A stretch of DNA of 64,000 nucleotides from Actinomycetes bacterium (GTDB lineage Bacteria; Actinomycetota; Coriobacteriia; Anaerosomatales; JAGXFU01). Below the pieces are notes generated by a model that was given only the letters and a program-made list of their open reading frames with translations, had not been told where the DNA came from and searched no databases. The stretch covers positions 1 to 64,000 of the forward strand of contig JAGXFU010000016.1 of NCBI GenBank assembly GCA_024637115.1, in the 5' to 3' direction. The position numbers and the translations under genes were made by a program. The first letter of the stretch is position 1. Each line of letters opens with the position of its first letter. This document shows, one piece after another, positions 1-9,719 of the stretch.

Positions 1-680
1 CCGATACCCTTGGCGAGCAGAACACCGAGACCCACGCTCGATTTGATGGTACCGGCCTGCGTGGTGCCTGCCTCGGTCACGCCGATGTGAAGCGGATACG
101 GAATCTCATCTGCGAGGCTCGTGTAGGCGTCGATGGTGGCCGGCACGCTGCTGGCCTTGGCAGATACGACGATGTCCTGGAATCCTCGGGATTCAAAATG
201 AGTGCAGAATGCAACGGCGCTCGCCACGAGCTTCTGAGAAAGCGGCCAGTCGGTATCTTGGTACTCGCTGGCCAGGGAGCCGGCGTTGACCCCGATTCGA
301 ATGGGGATGCCGGCTGTTCCCGCGGCTTCGATGATCTCGTCAACACGCGCGAGCTCGCCCACATTGCCGGGGTTGATGCGTAGCTTAGCGGCTCCCCTGT
401 GTGCGGCTTCGATCGCGAGGCGATGGTCGAAATGGATGTCCGCAACAACAGGTAGCGGCGATTCGGCGCAGATTCGCTCGAAAGAATCGAGAGCACCCGC
501 TCGCGATATGGCTACGCGGACGATCTCGCATCCGGCAGTAGCGAGACGACCGATCTGCGCGAGTGTTGCCTCGGTGTCGAGGGTGTCGGTATTGGTCATG
601 GACTGCACCGACACGGGCGCCCCGCCGCCAATGGCAACGGGACCAACCATAACCGGTCGCGTAATCCGCCGACTCTCCAC
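1..680 (-). CDS. ispG: 4-hydroxy-3-methylbut-2-en-1-yl diphosphate synthase, N-terminal part (runs off window start)
   Basis: Reverse complement reads VESRRITRPVMVGPVAIGGGAPVSVQSMTNTDTLDTEATLAQIGRL...VADIHFDHRLAIEA..KLRINPGN, typical IspG; GTG start at 680; not in ORF track because no stop in window. Confidence 0.93.
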   Translation of the reverse strand, partial: MESRRITRPVMVGPVAIGGGAPVSVQSMTNTDTLDTEATLAQIGRLATAGCEIVRVAISRAGALDSFERICAESPLPVVADIHFDHRLAIEAAHRGAAKLRINPGNVGELARVDEIIEAAGTAGIPIRIGVNAGSLASEYQDTDWPLSQKLVASAVAFCTHFESRGFQDIVVSAKASSVPATIDAYTSLADEIPYPLHIGVTEAGTTQAGTIKSSVGLGVLLAKGI

Positions 681-705
681 ACGCTCCCCCTCTGCTGCTC
701 CGTGT

Positions 706-1968
706 CTATGCTGCTACGAAATACCGCAGGATGTCAGCGTACATGACGTAGCCAATCAGTGAGAACAGCAACACCGCACCGGCAAGTGAGATACCGAGTG
801 AGATACGACGCTCGATAGGCTTGCCCATGATCTTCTCGACGACTTCGAGGGCGATCTTTCCGCCATCGAGCGGAGGAATCGGAAGCAGGTTCATTGCGCC
901 CAAAGAGAGCGAGAGAAGGGCGATCCACCACGCGTAGTCGATCGGACCTGTGCGAGCGGCCTGGGCCACCTCCACCGAGATGCCCACAACGCTGCGGGCA
1001 CCTTCAAGCGAAGCCCTGAACGTTGCGGGATTGAAGAACTGACCGATGGCCACAAAGACCATGCCGGTCCAGACAAGGCTGTCACGAAACGCCTCGATTA
1101 CTGTGGGTTCAACACGGTCAAGTCCGGCAACAACGCCCAGGAACGGCAGACCGCTCTCGTTCTCTGCGAGTTCGGCAGTGAAAGTGTAGGGGTCACCGTC
1201 TCGTACGACGTCAATCACGATCGTGTCGCCGACCTCCTGCGCGATGATGGTGTTGGTCAGCGCCATCCAGTCGGACACTTCTTCGCCGTCGAGCGCGGTG
1301 ATGGTGTCGCCGGCTTGAATGCCCGCCACGGCAGCCGCTCCGCCCTCAGAGACGTCCTCGAGGGTGAGTGACTGCTGGTAGTATCCCCAGCCGGAAAGAA
1401 CGATCGTGAAAACGAGAATCGCGGTCAGCAGGTTGGTGGCAATGCCCATCACGAGAATCGTGATGCGCTGCCACGTCTTGGCGCCGCGGTACGTGATTGC
1501 GCGTGCCTGGTCCAAGAGTTCCTCGGCATCGGTATCGCCGGTTGCATGCATGAGGGAGACGTAGCTGACCGAATCGGTCTCATCGGCCTTGATCGCGCCC
1601 CAGTCGGCAAGCGTGATGAAGAGCGACATCGCACGATCCTCATCGATGCTCAGCAGCCTGCGCAGTTCATCGGCGTCCATGCGTCCGACCTGGCTTATGG
1701 CCTTGAGTGCGGGCGCCAGGAGTGAGTCCTCGGCACCGGGCTCCATGCCCGCGATGCGGACATAGCCGCCAAGCGGGATGGCCGTGATGCCGTACATCGT
1801 GCCGTTCTTGGCTGTGAATGCGATACGCGGGCCGGGAAGCCCGACCATGAACTCGTGAACCTTGATGCCGAATGCGCGTGCGGCAAGGAAGTGTCCGCCC
1901 TCGTGCAGGACAACCAGGATCGAAAAGGTCAGCACACCCCAGAACATCGTCTCAAGGCCGTTGATCAT
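706..1968 (-). CDS. rseP: RIP metalloprotease / site-2 protease (M50), PDZ domain
   Basis: HEGGH motif, PDZ segment, NLLPIPPLDGG motif; located between ispG and dxr. Confidence 0.93.
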   Translation of the reverse strand: MINGLETMFWGVLTFSILVVLHEGGHFLAARAFGIKVHEFMVGLPGPRIAFTAKNGTMYGITAIPLGGYVRIAGMEPGAEDSLLAPALKAISQVGRMDADELRRLLSIDEDRAMSLFITLADWGAIKADETDSVSYVSLMHATGDTDAEELLDQARAITYRGAKTWQRITILVMGIATNLLTAILVFTIVLSGWGYYQQSLTLEDVSEGGAAAVAGIQAGDTITALDGEEVSDWMALTNTIIAQEVGDTIVIDVVRDGDPYTFTAELAENESGLPFLGVVAGLDRVEPTVIEAFRDSLVWTGMVFVAIGQFFNPATFRASLEGARSVVGISVEVAQAARTGPIDYAWWIALLSLSLGAMNLLPIPPLDGGKIALEVVEKIMGKPIERRISLGISLAGAVLLFSLIGYVMYADILRYFVAA

Positions 1969-2061
1969 CAGTCAATCTCCTCCAACTCGTGGCTCCTCGC
2001 CCCGTGATATCTCTCGTGGTGGTGCTCTGGGAGCAAAGTGCAAGCCAGGGCGTTGGGAATC

Positions 2062-3231
2062 CTAGAGCAGGAGTCCGGTTGCGGTCTCTCTCGCACCTGC
2101 ATCGACCGCCTCGACCTGCTCGATCGACTCGAGGGGCTCGGCGCTGTGCCGGTCGAGCGTGGTCTCAACGATGCGCTCGATGTCGAGAAATCCACAGCGC
2201 CCGTCCAGAAATGCCGCCACCGCGACTTCGTTTGCGGCGTTCATGATAGCGGGAGCCGTGCCTCCGGTCCTACCCGCCTGAAATGCGATGCTCAGGCAGC
2301 GGAACGTCTCGTAGTCCGGCGGCTCGAAATCGAGTGAGCCGAGCGTGGTGAAGTCCACCGGAGCGAGCGGCGCATCCCAACGACGGGGCTGGGAGAGCGC
2401 GAACTCGATCGGGATACGCATGTCGGTGGCGCCGAGATGCGCCTTGACTGAGCCGTCGGAGAATTCAACCATCGAGTGAACGCACGACTGTGGATGCACG
2501 ACCACGCGAATCTGATCGTAGTCAGTGCCGAACAAGTGGTGTGCCTCAATTACCTCAAGACCCTTGTTCATGAGCGTGGCGGAGTCGATGGTGATCTTGG
2601 GCCCCATGTTCCACGTTGGATGCGCAAGCGCTTGCGTGGCATTCACGCACTCAAGTTGCGCGCGACTCTGCCCCCTGAATGGTCCGCCTGAAGCGGTGAG
2701 CCAGATCTTGGCCACATCATCTGCGTGCTCGCCAAGGAGGCATTGGTAGATCGCCGAGTGCTCGCTATCAACCGGAATCATCTGACCTGGTGATGCGAGC
2801 GACGTCACTAGTGAGCCGCCGACGACGAGCGACTCCTTGTTGGCGAGCGCGAGGGTCTTGCCCGCGATCAGGGTGGCAACGGTGACATGCAAGCCGGCGG
2901 CACCAACGAGAGCATTGACGACAAGGTCGACACCGGAGAGAGTGGCGAGCGCCTCGACCGCCTCGGTACCCGAACCTACTTCCGTACCGGGTAGAGCGCT
3001 GGCAGCGCGAGCGGCAGCCGCGGTGTCCGCGAGGGCGACGATCTCGGGCCGGTGTTGACGAGCCTGCTCGATGAGCAGGTCGACGCTCGAGTGCGCTGCA
3101 AGGGCCACGATCTGGACTCGCTCGGGGTAGCGCGATGCGACATCGAGCGTCTGACGTCCGATGGAGCCGGTTGATCCGAGTACTGCGATGCGCAAAGGCG
3201 TGGTCATCTGAGTGACATCTCTCCCGGGCAA
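2062..3231 (-). CDS. dxr: 1-deoxy-D-xylulose 5-phosphate reductoisomerase
   Basis: LRIAVLGSTGSIGRQTLDV, PVDSEHSAIYQCL, SGGPFR motifs. Confidence 0.96.
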   Translation of the reverse strand: MPGRDVTQMTTPLRIAVLGSTGSIGRQTLDVASRYPERVQIVALAAHSSVDLLIEQARQHRPEIVALADTAAAARAASALPGTEVGSGTEAVEALATLSGVDLVVNALVGAAGLHVTVATLIAGKTLALANKESLVVGGSLVTSLASPGQMIPVDSEHSAIYQCLLGEHADDVAKIWLTASGGPFRGQSRAQLECVNATQALAHPTWNMGPKITIDSATLMNKGLEVIEAHHLFGTDYDQIRVVVHPQSCVHSMVEFSDGSVKAHLGATDMRIPIEFALSQPRRWDAPLAPVDFTTLGSLDFEPPDYETFRCLSIAFQAGRTGGTAPAIMNAANEVAVAAFLDGRCGFLDIERIVETTLDRHSAEPLESIEQVEAVDAGARETATGLLL

Positions 3232-3232
3232 G

Positions 3233-4054
3233 CTAGTTGGTCATACCGAGGACCAGTAGTGGGTAGGCAACGATCGACACGAGAATGAGCGAGTCGAATC
3301 GGTCGAGGAATCCGCCGTGTCCCGGAAGCAGCTTGCCGGAGTCCTTGACGCCGGCTTCACGCTTCACACGAGACTCGAACAGATCTCCGAGTACCGAGGC
3401 AATCGCCACAGCGGTACCAATGAGCAGAAGCCAGGCGGTTGAGAGACCAACGTCCTGCACGAGGCCTACAACGAGCCATACCGCAATCGTGGTGATCGTG
3501 CCGGCAATGAACCCCTCCCAGGATTTGTGCGGAGATATCCTGGGAGCCATCTTATGGCGTCCAATGCTTGAGCCAACCAGGTAAGCAAAGACATCGTTGG
3601 CCCACACACTCAAGATGAGCGCGAGTGTGAGGATCGTCCCGCCATCAAGTTCTCGGATGAGCACAAAGTGCGCAAGGAGAAAGCCCACGTAGAGCGCGCC
3701 GAATACCGTGACGGCGGTGTCGGTGGTCCGGACCTGACGGAACGTGACATGCCAGGCGACCGCCAGGACGCACAGCCCGCTCACGGCCACGATCAGGCCG
3801 ATCTGGCCCCAGAATCCCGCTGCGATCGGCATCGCTCCACACGCAAGCACGCCAAGGACTTCATTAGGCAGTCGGTGCTCGCGTCGGGTGATCGCGTAGA
3901 ACTCGCCTACTGCAAGCATTGCCGCCAGGCCGACCACAATGCCAAGGCCTTCTGCCCGACCAAGAAGTATCGCGGTGAGCATCACAGCAGCATAGACTGC
4001 GGCGGTAATCGCGCGCGTCAAGAACGACGTGAGCTTCGATGGTTCCTTGGGCAT
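3233..4054 (-). CDS. cdsA: phosphatidate cytidylyltransferase
   Basis: multi-TM protein with SxxKR-like SRVKREAGVKDSGKLLPGHGGFLDRFDSL signature. Confidence 0.95.
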   Translation of the reverse strand: MPKEPSKLTSFLTRAITAAVYAAVMLTAILLGRAEGLGIVVGLAAMLAVGEFYAITRREHRLPNEVLGVLACGAMPIAAGFWGQIGLIVAVSGLCVLAVAWHVTFRQVRTTDTAVTVFGALYVGFLLAHFVLIRELDGGTILTLALILSVWANDVFAYLVGSSIGRHKMAPRISPHKSWEGFIAGTITTIAVWLVVGLVQDVGLSTAWLLLIGTAVAIASVLGDLFESRVKREAGVKDSGKLLPGHGGFLDRFDSLILVSIVAYPLLVLGMTN

Positions 4055-4831
4055 CTAGCGTCCTCCGAATCGGCGACTACGCTGCTGGTAGTCGATGATC
4101 GCACGCAAGAATTCTGTGCGATTGAAGTCAGGCCATAGTGTTTCGGTCACATACAGTTCGCTGTATGCGATCTGCCAAAGCAGAAAGTTCGAGATTCGCA
4201 TCTCCCCGCTTGTACGTACCACAAGGTCAGGATCGGGTAATCCTGCCGTGTAGAGTGCGTCCGCGATAGTCGCATCATTGATCTTTGCCGGGTCGAGCTC
4301 TCCAACCGCTGCACTCTCGGCAATGGCACGAACCGCGTCTGCCAACTCTGCGCGCCCGCCGTAGTTGAGGGCCACCACGAGTGTGAGACGATCGTTATCA
4401 GCAGTGCGGGTCTCGACGCGCTCAAATGACTTGCGGGTCTTTGCCGGCAAGTCACTCATGCGTCCGGCAACCCTCAGTCGTACACCCTCGGCCTGCAAGT
4501 TCTTGACCTCTCGCTCAAGGACTTCGACAAAGAGATTCATGAGTCCGGAGACTTCCTCGGCGGGACGACTCCAGTTCTCCGAGGAAAACGAATAGATGGT
4601 GAGTACCTTGACCCCGAGTTCGAGCGCGGTCGTGATCGACTCACGCACGGCCTTGGCGCCGGCCTGGTGACCGGCGAGGCGTGGCAGGGCGCGTTTGGTT
4701 GCCCAGCGCCCGTTCCCGTCCATGATGATAGCCACATGTGCCGGAACCGCCCCTGGATCGAGTTGATCAAGGAGCGGCTTGGACTCTGGGTCCTTGAAGA
4801 ATTCTCGCAGTGATTCAGCGTTCGGGGTCAA
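4055..4831 (-). CDS. uppS: isoprenyl (undecaprenyl) diphosphate synthase
   Basis: HVAIIMDGNGRWA and RTSGEMRISNFLLWQIAYSE motifs. Confidence 0.96.
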   Translation of the reverse strand: MTPNAESLREFFKDPESKPLLDQLDPGAVPAHVAIIMDGNGRWATKRALPRLAGHQAGAKAVRESITTALELGVKVLTIYSFSSENWSRPAEEVSGLMNLFVEVLEREVKNLQAEGVRLRVAGRMSDLPAKTRKSFERVETRTADNDRLTLVVALNYGGRAELADAVRAIAESAAVGELDPAKINDATIADALYTAGLPDPDLVVRTSGEMRISNFLLWQIAYSELYVTETLWPDFNRTEFLRAIIDYQQRSRRFGGR

Positions 4832-4834
4832 GCT

Positions 4835-5392
4835 CTAGACCTCCATGATCTCTGCTTCTTTGCGCTTGAGGGTCTCATCGATCGTGGTGGTGTGACGATC
4901 GGTGATCTTTTGGATCTCATCCTCTGCGCGGTGGAGATCGTCCTGACTGATCTCGCTCGCCTTCTCCATCTTCTTGAGCCGGTCGTTGGCGTCGCGACGG
5001 ATGTTGCGTACCGCCACGCGTGCCTCCTCGGCGTACACCTTGCAGACTTTGACGAGCTCCTTGCGGCGCTCCTCGGTAAGCGGCGGGAACGGGAGGCGGA
5101 TGATCGTGCCGTCGTTGCTCGGATTGAGACCCAGGTCAGAGGCCTGGATCGCCTTCTCGATGTTGGTGAGTGCGCTGCGATCGTACGGAGATACCACAAG
5201 GAGCTGTGCCTCGGGCGTTGAGACCGATGCGATCTGAAGCAGCGGGGTGGGCGTGCCGTAATAGTCCACCTGGATGTTTTCGAGCAGAGCACCCGAGGCA
5301 CGACCGGTGCGCACCGTGCCGAATTCATGGTTGAGCGCGCTCACGCTCTTGTCCATGTGTTGATCTGTGTCCTTGATGACGTCGTTGATCAT
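4835..5392 (-). CDS. frr: ribosome recycling factor
   Basis: [30 protein letters not shown] motif. Confidence 0.97.
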   Translation of the reverse strand: MINDVIKDTDQHMDKSVSALNHEFGTVRTGRASGALLENIQVDYYGTPTPLLQIASVSTPEAQLLVVSPYDRSALTNIEKAIQASDLGLNPSNDGTIIRLPFPPLTEERRKELVKVCKVYAEEARVAVRNIRRDANDRLKKMEKASEISQDDLHRAEDEIQKITDRHTTTIDETLKRKEAEIMEV

Positions 5393-6114
5393 TGTGTTGC
5401 TCCCCTCACGATCGTGCCTACGTTGTCTCCGCGCAACGCACGCTCGATGTTTCCTTCGGTCTCCATATTGAACACGAGGATCGGCAGATCATTATCCATG
5501 CACAGCGAGATCGCCGTGGTGTCCATGACTTTGAGTCCGCGATTGAGCACGTCGATGTAGGTCAGCTCGTCGAACTTGACCGCATCAGGATTGAGCATGG
5601 GGTCGGAGTCGTAGACACCATCGACCTTGGTAGCCTTCATGATGCACTCGGCGTCGATCTCGAGGGCCCTGAGTGCGGCGGTTGTATCGGTGGTGAAGTA
5701 AGGATTGCCGGTACCGGCTGCGAAAATGACCACGCGGCCCTTTTCAATGTGTCGGATCGCGCGTCTGCGGATATACGGCTCTGCGATTGACTGCATGTCG
5801 ATCGCCGACATGACCCGCGTGTATATCCCGTTGCGCTCAAGCGCATCTTGGAGTGCGAGTGAGTTCATGACGGTCGCCAGCATGCCCATATAGTCGGCCT
5901 GCGAACGGTCCATCCCGGTGGTTGATGCAGCTAGGCCACGGAAGATGTTGCCTCCGCCGACCACGATTGCGATCTGGACACCGGCTGCGAGCACTGGCTT
6001 GAGTTGCTGTGCGAGTGATTCAAGGACTTTGGGGTCGATTCCGTATCCGGCGTCGCCCATAAGGGCCTCGCCAGAGAACTTGAGTAGCACGCGGCCGTGA
6101 CGGTACTCTCCCAC
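5389..6114 (-). CDS. pyrH: UMP kinase
   Basis: [29 protein letters not shown] motifs; start set at GTG ([15 protein letters not shown]), ORF open to 6165. Confidence 0.95.
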   Translation of the reverse strand: MGEYRHGRVLLKFSGEALMGDAGYGIDPKVLESLAQQLKPVLAAGVQIAIVVGGGNIFRGLAASTTGMDRSQADYMGMLATVMNSLALQDALERNGIYTRVMSAIDMQSIAEPYIRRRAIRHIEKGRVVIFAAGTGNPYFTTDTTAALRALEIDAECIMKATKVDGVYDSDPMLNPDAVKFDELTYIDVLNRGLKVMDTTAISLCMDNDLPILVFNMETEGNIERALRGDNVGTIVRGATQ

Positions 6115-6163
6115 GGACTCCCCTCTCAGTAGTGGTGGCTTTGCATCTCGAACAGGATAACGC

Positions 6164-6201
6164 AACGAGGGCCGATGCGCTTTCGAGCATCGGCCCTCGT
6201 T
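6164..6201. terminator. 15-bp perfect inverted repeat, tsf-pyrH intergenic hairpin
   Basis: AACGAGGGCCGATGC-gctttcga-GCATCGGCCCTCGTT; no clear U-tract on minus strand. Confidence 0.6.
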
Positions 6202-6244
6202 ATGAGTTTGTTACCGGTGAAACACGAGTACACGTGGCGGGGTG

Positions 6245-7141
6245 TTACTCCTCGCCACGGGCAGTCTCGCCGAGCACGTAGCGTTCGAAACGAACAACAC
6301 CGAGCTCGGCCCCAAGTTCTTTGCCGATCTTGGCGAGGTAGTTACCAACGCTCACGTCCTGGTCTTTCACGAAAGGCTGCTCAAGGAGTGTTGACTCCTT
6401 GAAGAACTTCTCAAGACGGCCCTCGGCGATCTTGGTCTGGATGGCCTCGGGCTTGCCGGACTCGGCAGCCTGCGCCTTATAGATCTCGAGCTCGTGGGCG
6501 ATAACGTCCTGATCGGCGTCATCACGGCTCAAGCTGATGGGCGAAGCCGCTGCGACCTGCATGGCAACGTCCTTGGCAGCAGCAGCGAATGCATCCGATG
6601 CTGCAGCCTCGGCGGTGCTTGCAGACATCTCGACCACAACGCCGATATTGCCCACGCCGTGAATGTATACCGTTACGCCACCAAAGTCAGAGGTGACCTC
6701 AACGCGCGAGAAGCGGGCCACGCCCATGTTCTCACCGATCTTGGCAACCGTCTCGCCAAGAACCTGCTCGAAGCTATCTTCGCGATCAGCGAATGGCTTT
6801 GCCATAAGGTCGGCAACATCAGAAGGGCCACTCACGGCAATGTGCTGCGCAACGCTGTTCACGAACGCCTTGAAGTCAGCGTTGCGTGCGACAAAGTCAG
6901 TCTCACAGTTGACCTCAACGAGTACGCCGACTCCCGTGGTGCAGTCAACGTGACCGCCAACGAGACCTTCGTTCGTGGCGCGACCGGCCTTCTTGGCAAG
7001 CGCGGCAAGACCCTTGGTGCGCAGAAGGTCGATTGCGGCATCCATGTCACCATCAGACTCTACAAGCGCTTTCTTGCAGTCCATCATGCCTGCGGCGGTA
7101 GTCTCGCGCAGGTCCTTAACCATCTTGGCAGTAATCTCCAT
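6245..7141 (-). CDS. tsf: elongation factor Ts
   Basis: MEITAKMVKDLRETTAAGMMDCKKALVESDGDMDAAIDLLR; start reassigned to internal ATG at 7141. Confidence 0.96.
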   Translation of the reverse strand: MEITAKMVKDLRETTAAGMMDCKKALVESDGDMDAAIDLLRTKGLAALAKKAGRATNEGLVGGHVDCTTGVGVLVEVNCETDFVARNADFKAFVNSVAQHIAVSGPSDVADLMAKPFADREDSFEQVLGETVAKIGENMGVARFSRVEVTSDFGGVTVYIHGVGNIGVVVEMSASTAEAAASDAFAAAAKDVAMQVAAASPISLSRDDADQDVIAHELEIYKAQAAESGKPEAIQTKIAEGRLEKFFKESTLLEQPFVKDQDVSVGNYLAKIGKELGAELGVVRFERYVLGETARGEE

Positions 7142-7193
7142 GGGTGGTACTCCTCCCTGAAGTATGGGTTGTATGGGTTGAGCGCGGTACGTG

Positions 7194-8075
7194 TTACTCG
7201 GCGGCCGGGGTTTCCTCGGCAGCGGGTGCTGCTGCAACCTCGACATCGAGCTCCTCAGCGGTAGCTTCTGCTGCGGGTACCTCTGCGACGACCTCATCGA
7301 CCGGCGCTTCGAGAACAACCGGAGCGGCCGGAGTCTCGACAACGACCGTAGTCTCCTGGGCAGCCGCTGCATCAAGCACAGCGGGACCTTCGGTCGCGGC
7401 GCGACCTTCGATCACCGCGTCGGCGATCACGCGCGTCATGAGGGCGATCGAGCGGATAGCATCGTCGTTGCCCGGGATCACGTAATCGACTTCGTCGGGA
7501 TCAGCGTTCGTATCCACAACACCGATGATCGGGATGTGGAGGCGACGAGCCTCTGCGACCGCAATGAGCTCCTTCTTGGTGTCGACTACAAAGAGCGCAG
7601 CCGGCAGAGCAGTCATGTGACGGATACCCTCGAGGTTCTTAAAGAGCTTTGCGTGCTCCTTGCGAAGAAGGATCTGCTCCTTCTTGGGAAGGGCGGCCAT
7701 GGTGCCGTTCTCCTCCATGGCTTCGAGTTCTTCCATGCGAGCGACACGGGTACGCATGGTCACAAAGTTCGTGAGCATGCCGCCGAGCCAGCGCTGGTTG
7801 ATGTAGGGCATGCCGGAGCGCTCTGCTTCGGTCTGCATGGGCTCCTGCGCCTGCTTCTTGGTACCGACAAACAGCACCTTGCCACCACGTGCAGCGATCT
7901 CGCGGGTGAACTTGTGGGCCTGCTCGATCTCGCGCAGTGTGCGCTGCAGATCGAGGATGTAGATTCCGCTTCTCTCCGTGAAGATGTATGGCTTCATCTT
8001 AGGATTCCAGCGGCGGGTCTGATGCCCAAAGTGGACACCGGCCTCGAGAAGATTCTTCATCGAGACAATAGACAT
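7194..8075 (-). CDS. rpsB: 30S ribosomal protein S2 with long acidic/Ala-rich C-terminal tail
   Basis: [27 protein letters not shown]; start at ATG 8075 preceded by AGGAGG. Confidence 0.96.
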   Translation of the reverse strand: MSIVSMKNLLEAGVHFGHQTRRWNPKMKPYIFTERSGIYILDLQRTLREIEQAHKFTREIAARGGKVLFVGTKKQAQEPMQTEAERSGMPYINQRWLGGMLTNFVTMRTRVARMEELEAMEENGTMAALPKKEQILLRKEHAKLFKNLEGIRHMTALPAALFVVDTKKELIAVAEARRLHIPIIGVVDTNADPDEVDYVIPGNDDAIRSIALMTRVIADAVIEGRAATEGPAVLDAAAAQETTVVVETPAAPVVLEAPVDEVVAEVPAAEATAEELDVEVAAAPAAEETPAAE

Positions 8076-8181
8076 AGTTCTACCTCCTGTTTCGGTTCTT
8101 CCTCCGCCTGCGTCATCTCCCATAGTGGTGCGACTCGAGCCTCATTGGGCCGGAGCACCGCGCACCAGGATCGGCAAGCGT

Positions 8182-8219
8182 GTGTGATAAGAGCCCGCGT
8201 AGCATATCACACGGGCTCT
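8182..8219. promoter_or_regulatory. Two interlocked 8-bp inverted repeats (A-B-A'-B') between response regulator and rpsB
   Basis: GTGTGATA/TATCACAC and AGAGCCCG/CGGGCTCT overlap so only one hairpin can form. Confidence 0.55.
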
Positions 8220-8285
8220 ACCTTGGTGAAGTATGAAATTGACACCTGGGAAAGGGTTATCAGCTGCCACAGCGTACGGCGAATA

Positions 8286-8870
8286 TTAGTACTCCTTGTT
8301 GCACTGAGGGCAGATCAGATGCGCGTCATACCAACCCGCCTTATCAGGCTTGGGGAGCAACTCCATCTGCAGCTCCACCTCGCAGGCGGGACACCAGAAG
8401 CGACGCGGGAGCCCGGTCTCTGCGACAAGACGATCTGCATCGGCTACGCGGTCGCAGATGGCGATCTTGTAGCCCGTGTCCTCACCCATTCGACCACCCA
8501 TGTGCTGGAGGACGAGCGCGATCTTCTCTGAAACATCAGCAGGTTTTGCTTCATTCTTGATGAGGTAGTCGACCGCTCCCATTTCAAGCCCGCGCTGCAC
8601 GTCCGACTCCTGACCGAGGTTACTCAGGATCAGCACCGGGATTTCGCGGGTGCGGGGGTCTGCTTTGATCGCCTCGAGAGCTTCGAGTCCGCTCATTCGC
8701 GGCATGATGAGGTCGAGCAGAATCAAATCAATGGTCTCGCTACGCAGCGAGCTCAGTGCCTGCAGACCGTCGCCTGCCTGAAGAACGTTGTAGCCGTCCT
8801 GGGTGAGCTTGTCGGTGTAGATACGACGCAAGAGCTCTGTGTCTTCTACGACCAGAATCGTGTGTGCCAT
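8286..8870 (-). CDS. response regulator (REC domain) with C-terminal Cys4 zinc-ribbon-like segment
   Basis: ILVVEDTELLRRIY..DLILLDLIMPRMSG..; C-term WCPAC-x21-CPQC. Confidence 0.9.
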   Translation of the reverse strand: MAHTILVVEDTELLRRIYTDKLTQDGYNVLQAGDGLQALSSLRSETIDLILLDLIMPRMSGLEALEAIKADPRTREIPVLILSNLGQESDVQRGLEMGAVDYLIKNEAKPADVSEKIALVLQHMGGRMGEDTGYKIAICDRVADADRLVAETGLPRRFWCPACEVELQMELLPKPDKAGWYDAHLICPQCNKEY

Positions 8871-8899
8871 GACTGTGGGTCCCCTCGATCGGTATGTGG

Positions 8900-9688
8900 C
8901 TACTGTGCGCCAGCGTAGCCTTGTGCTGCATGTAGCCGAGCCCTGAGTCTCAGCACAGACTTGGTGTGCAACTGACTCACACGAGACTCGGTCACCCCAA
9001 GAACCTGGCCAATCTCTTTGAGGGTCAGTCCCTCATAGTAGTACAGCGCGATTACGATGCGCTCCCGCTCAGGTAAGCGTTCGATTGCTCCTGCCAGGAT
9101 GTCCTTGATCTCGACGCTCTCGAAGATGGCAACGGGATCATCGGCCTTCTCATCCTCGATCGTGCCCATGACGTTGCCGCGGTCTTCTTTGTCCGCGCCG
9201 ACCCAGAGTTCCTCGAACGACACGACCGATGTGTAGGAGAGTTTGGTGAAGATATCGTGGAGATCGCGGGTCTTGATGCCCATTTCCTCGGCGACCTCCG
9301 CATCCTCGGGAACACGTTTGTTGCGATTCTCGAGAGTGATGTAGGCCCGCTCCACCTCACGTGCGCGCGCACGAACCGACCGAGGAACCCAGTCCATTGC
9401 ACGAAGTTCGTCGATGATCGCACCTTTGATGCGGGCAATTGCATACGTCTCGAACTTGATTCCGCGGTCGAGATCGTACTTCTCAATCGCATCGATCAAG
9501 CCAAAGATGCCATAGCTGATCAGATCCGCTGTGTCGACTGTTGCAGGAAGACTCGCTGAAAGACGGCCAGCCACGTACTTCACAAGCGGCGAGAAGTTGA
9601 GAATCAACTGCTCGCGCGCATCCGAGTCGCCGGTGTCTTTGAATAGAGCCCAAAGTGCGGAAACGTCCGTCTTTGGGTCAGTTCTCAT
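8900..9688 (-). CDS. whiG: RNA polymerase sigma factor, FliA/WhiG family
   Basis: [48 protein letters not shown]; start reassigned to ATG 9688; next to rpsB as in Streptomyces. Confidence 0.85.
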   Translation of the reverse strand: MRTDPKTDVSALWALFKDTGDSDAREQLILNFSPLVKYVAGRLSASLPATVDTADLISYGIFGLIDAIEKYDLDRGIKFETYAIARIKGAIIDELRAMDWVPRSVRARAREVERAYITLENRNKRVPEDAEVAEEMGIKTRDLHDIFTKLSYTSVVSFEELWVGADKEDRGNVMGTIEDEKADDPVAIFESVEIKDILAGAIERLPERERIVIALYYYEGLTLKEIGQVLGVTESRVSQLHTKSVLRLRARLHAAQGYAGAQ

Positions 9689-9719
9689 ATGATTGCCCCT
9701 TACGAGCCGCTGCGAGACT

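Noticed and set aside
8182-8219. H-type pseudoknot interpretation of the A-B-A'-B' repeats
   Set aside because: Connecting loops across the 8-bp stems would be about zero nucleotides; alternative hairpins are more plausible
7191-8531. 446-aa plus-strand ORF antisense to rpsB and into the response regulator
   Set aside because: Opposite strand encodes clear S2; GC-rich codon bias commonly opens antisense frames; no recognisable domain or RBS
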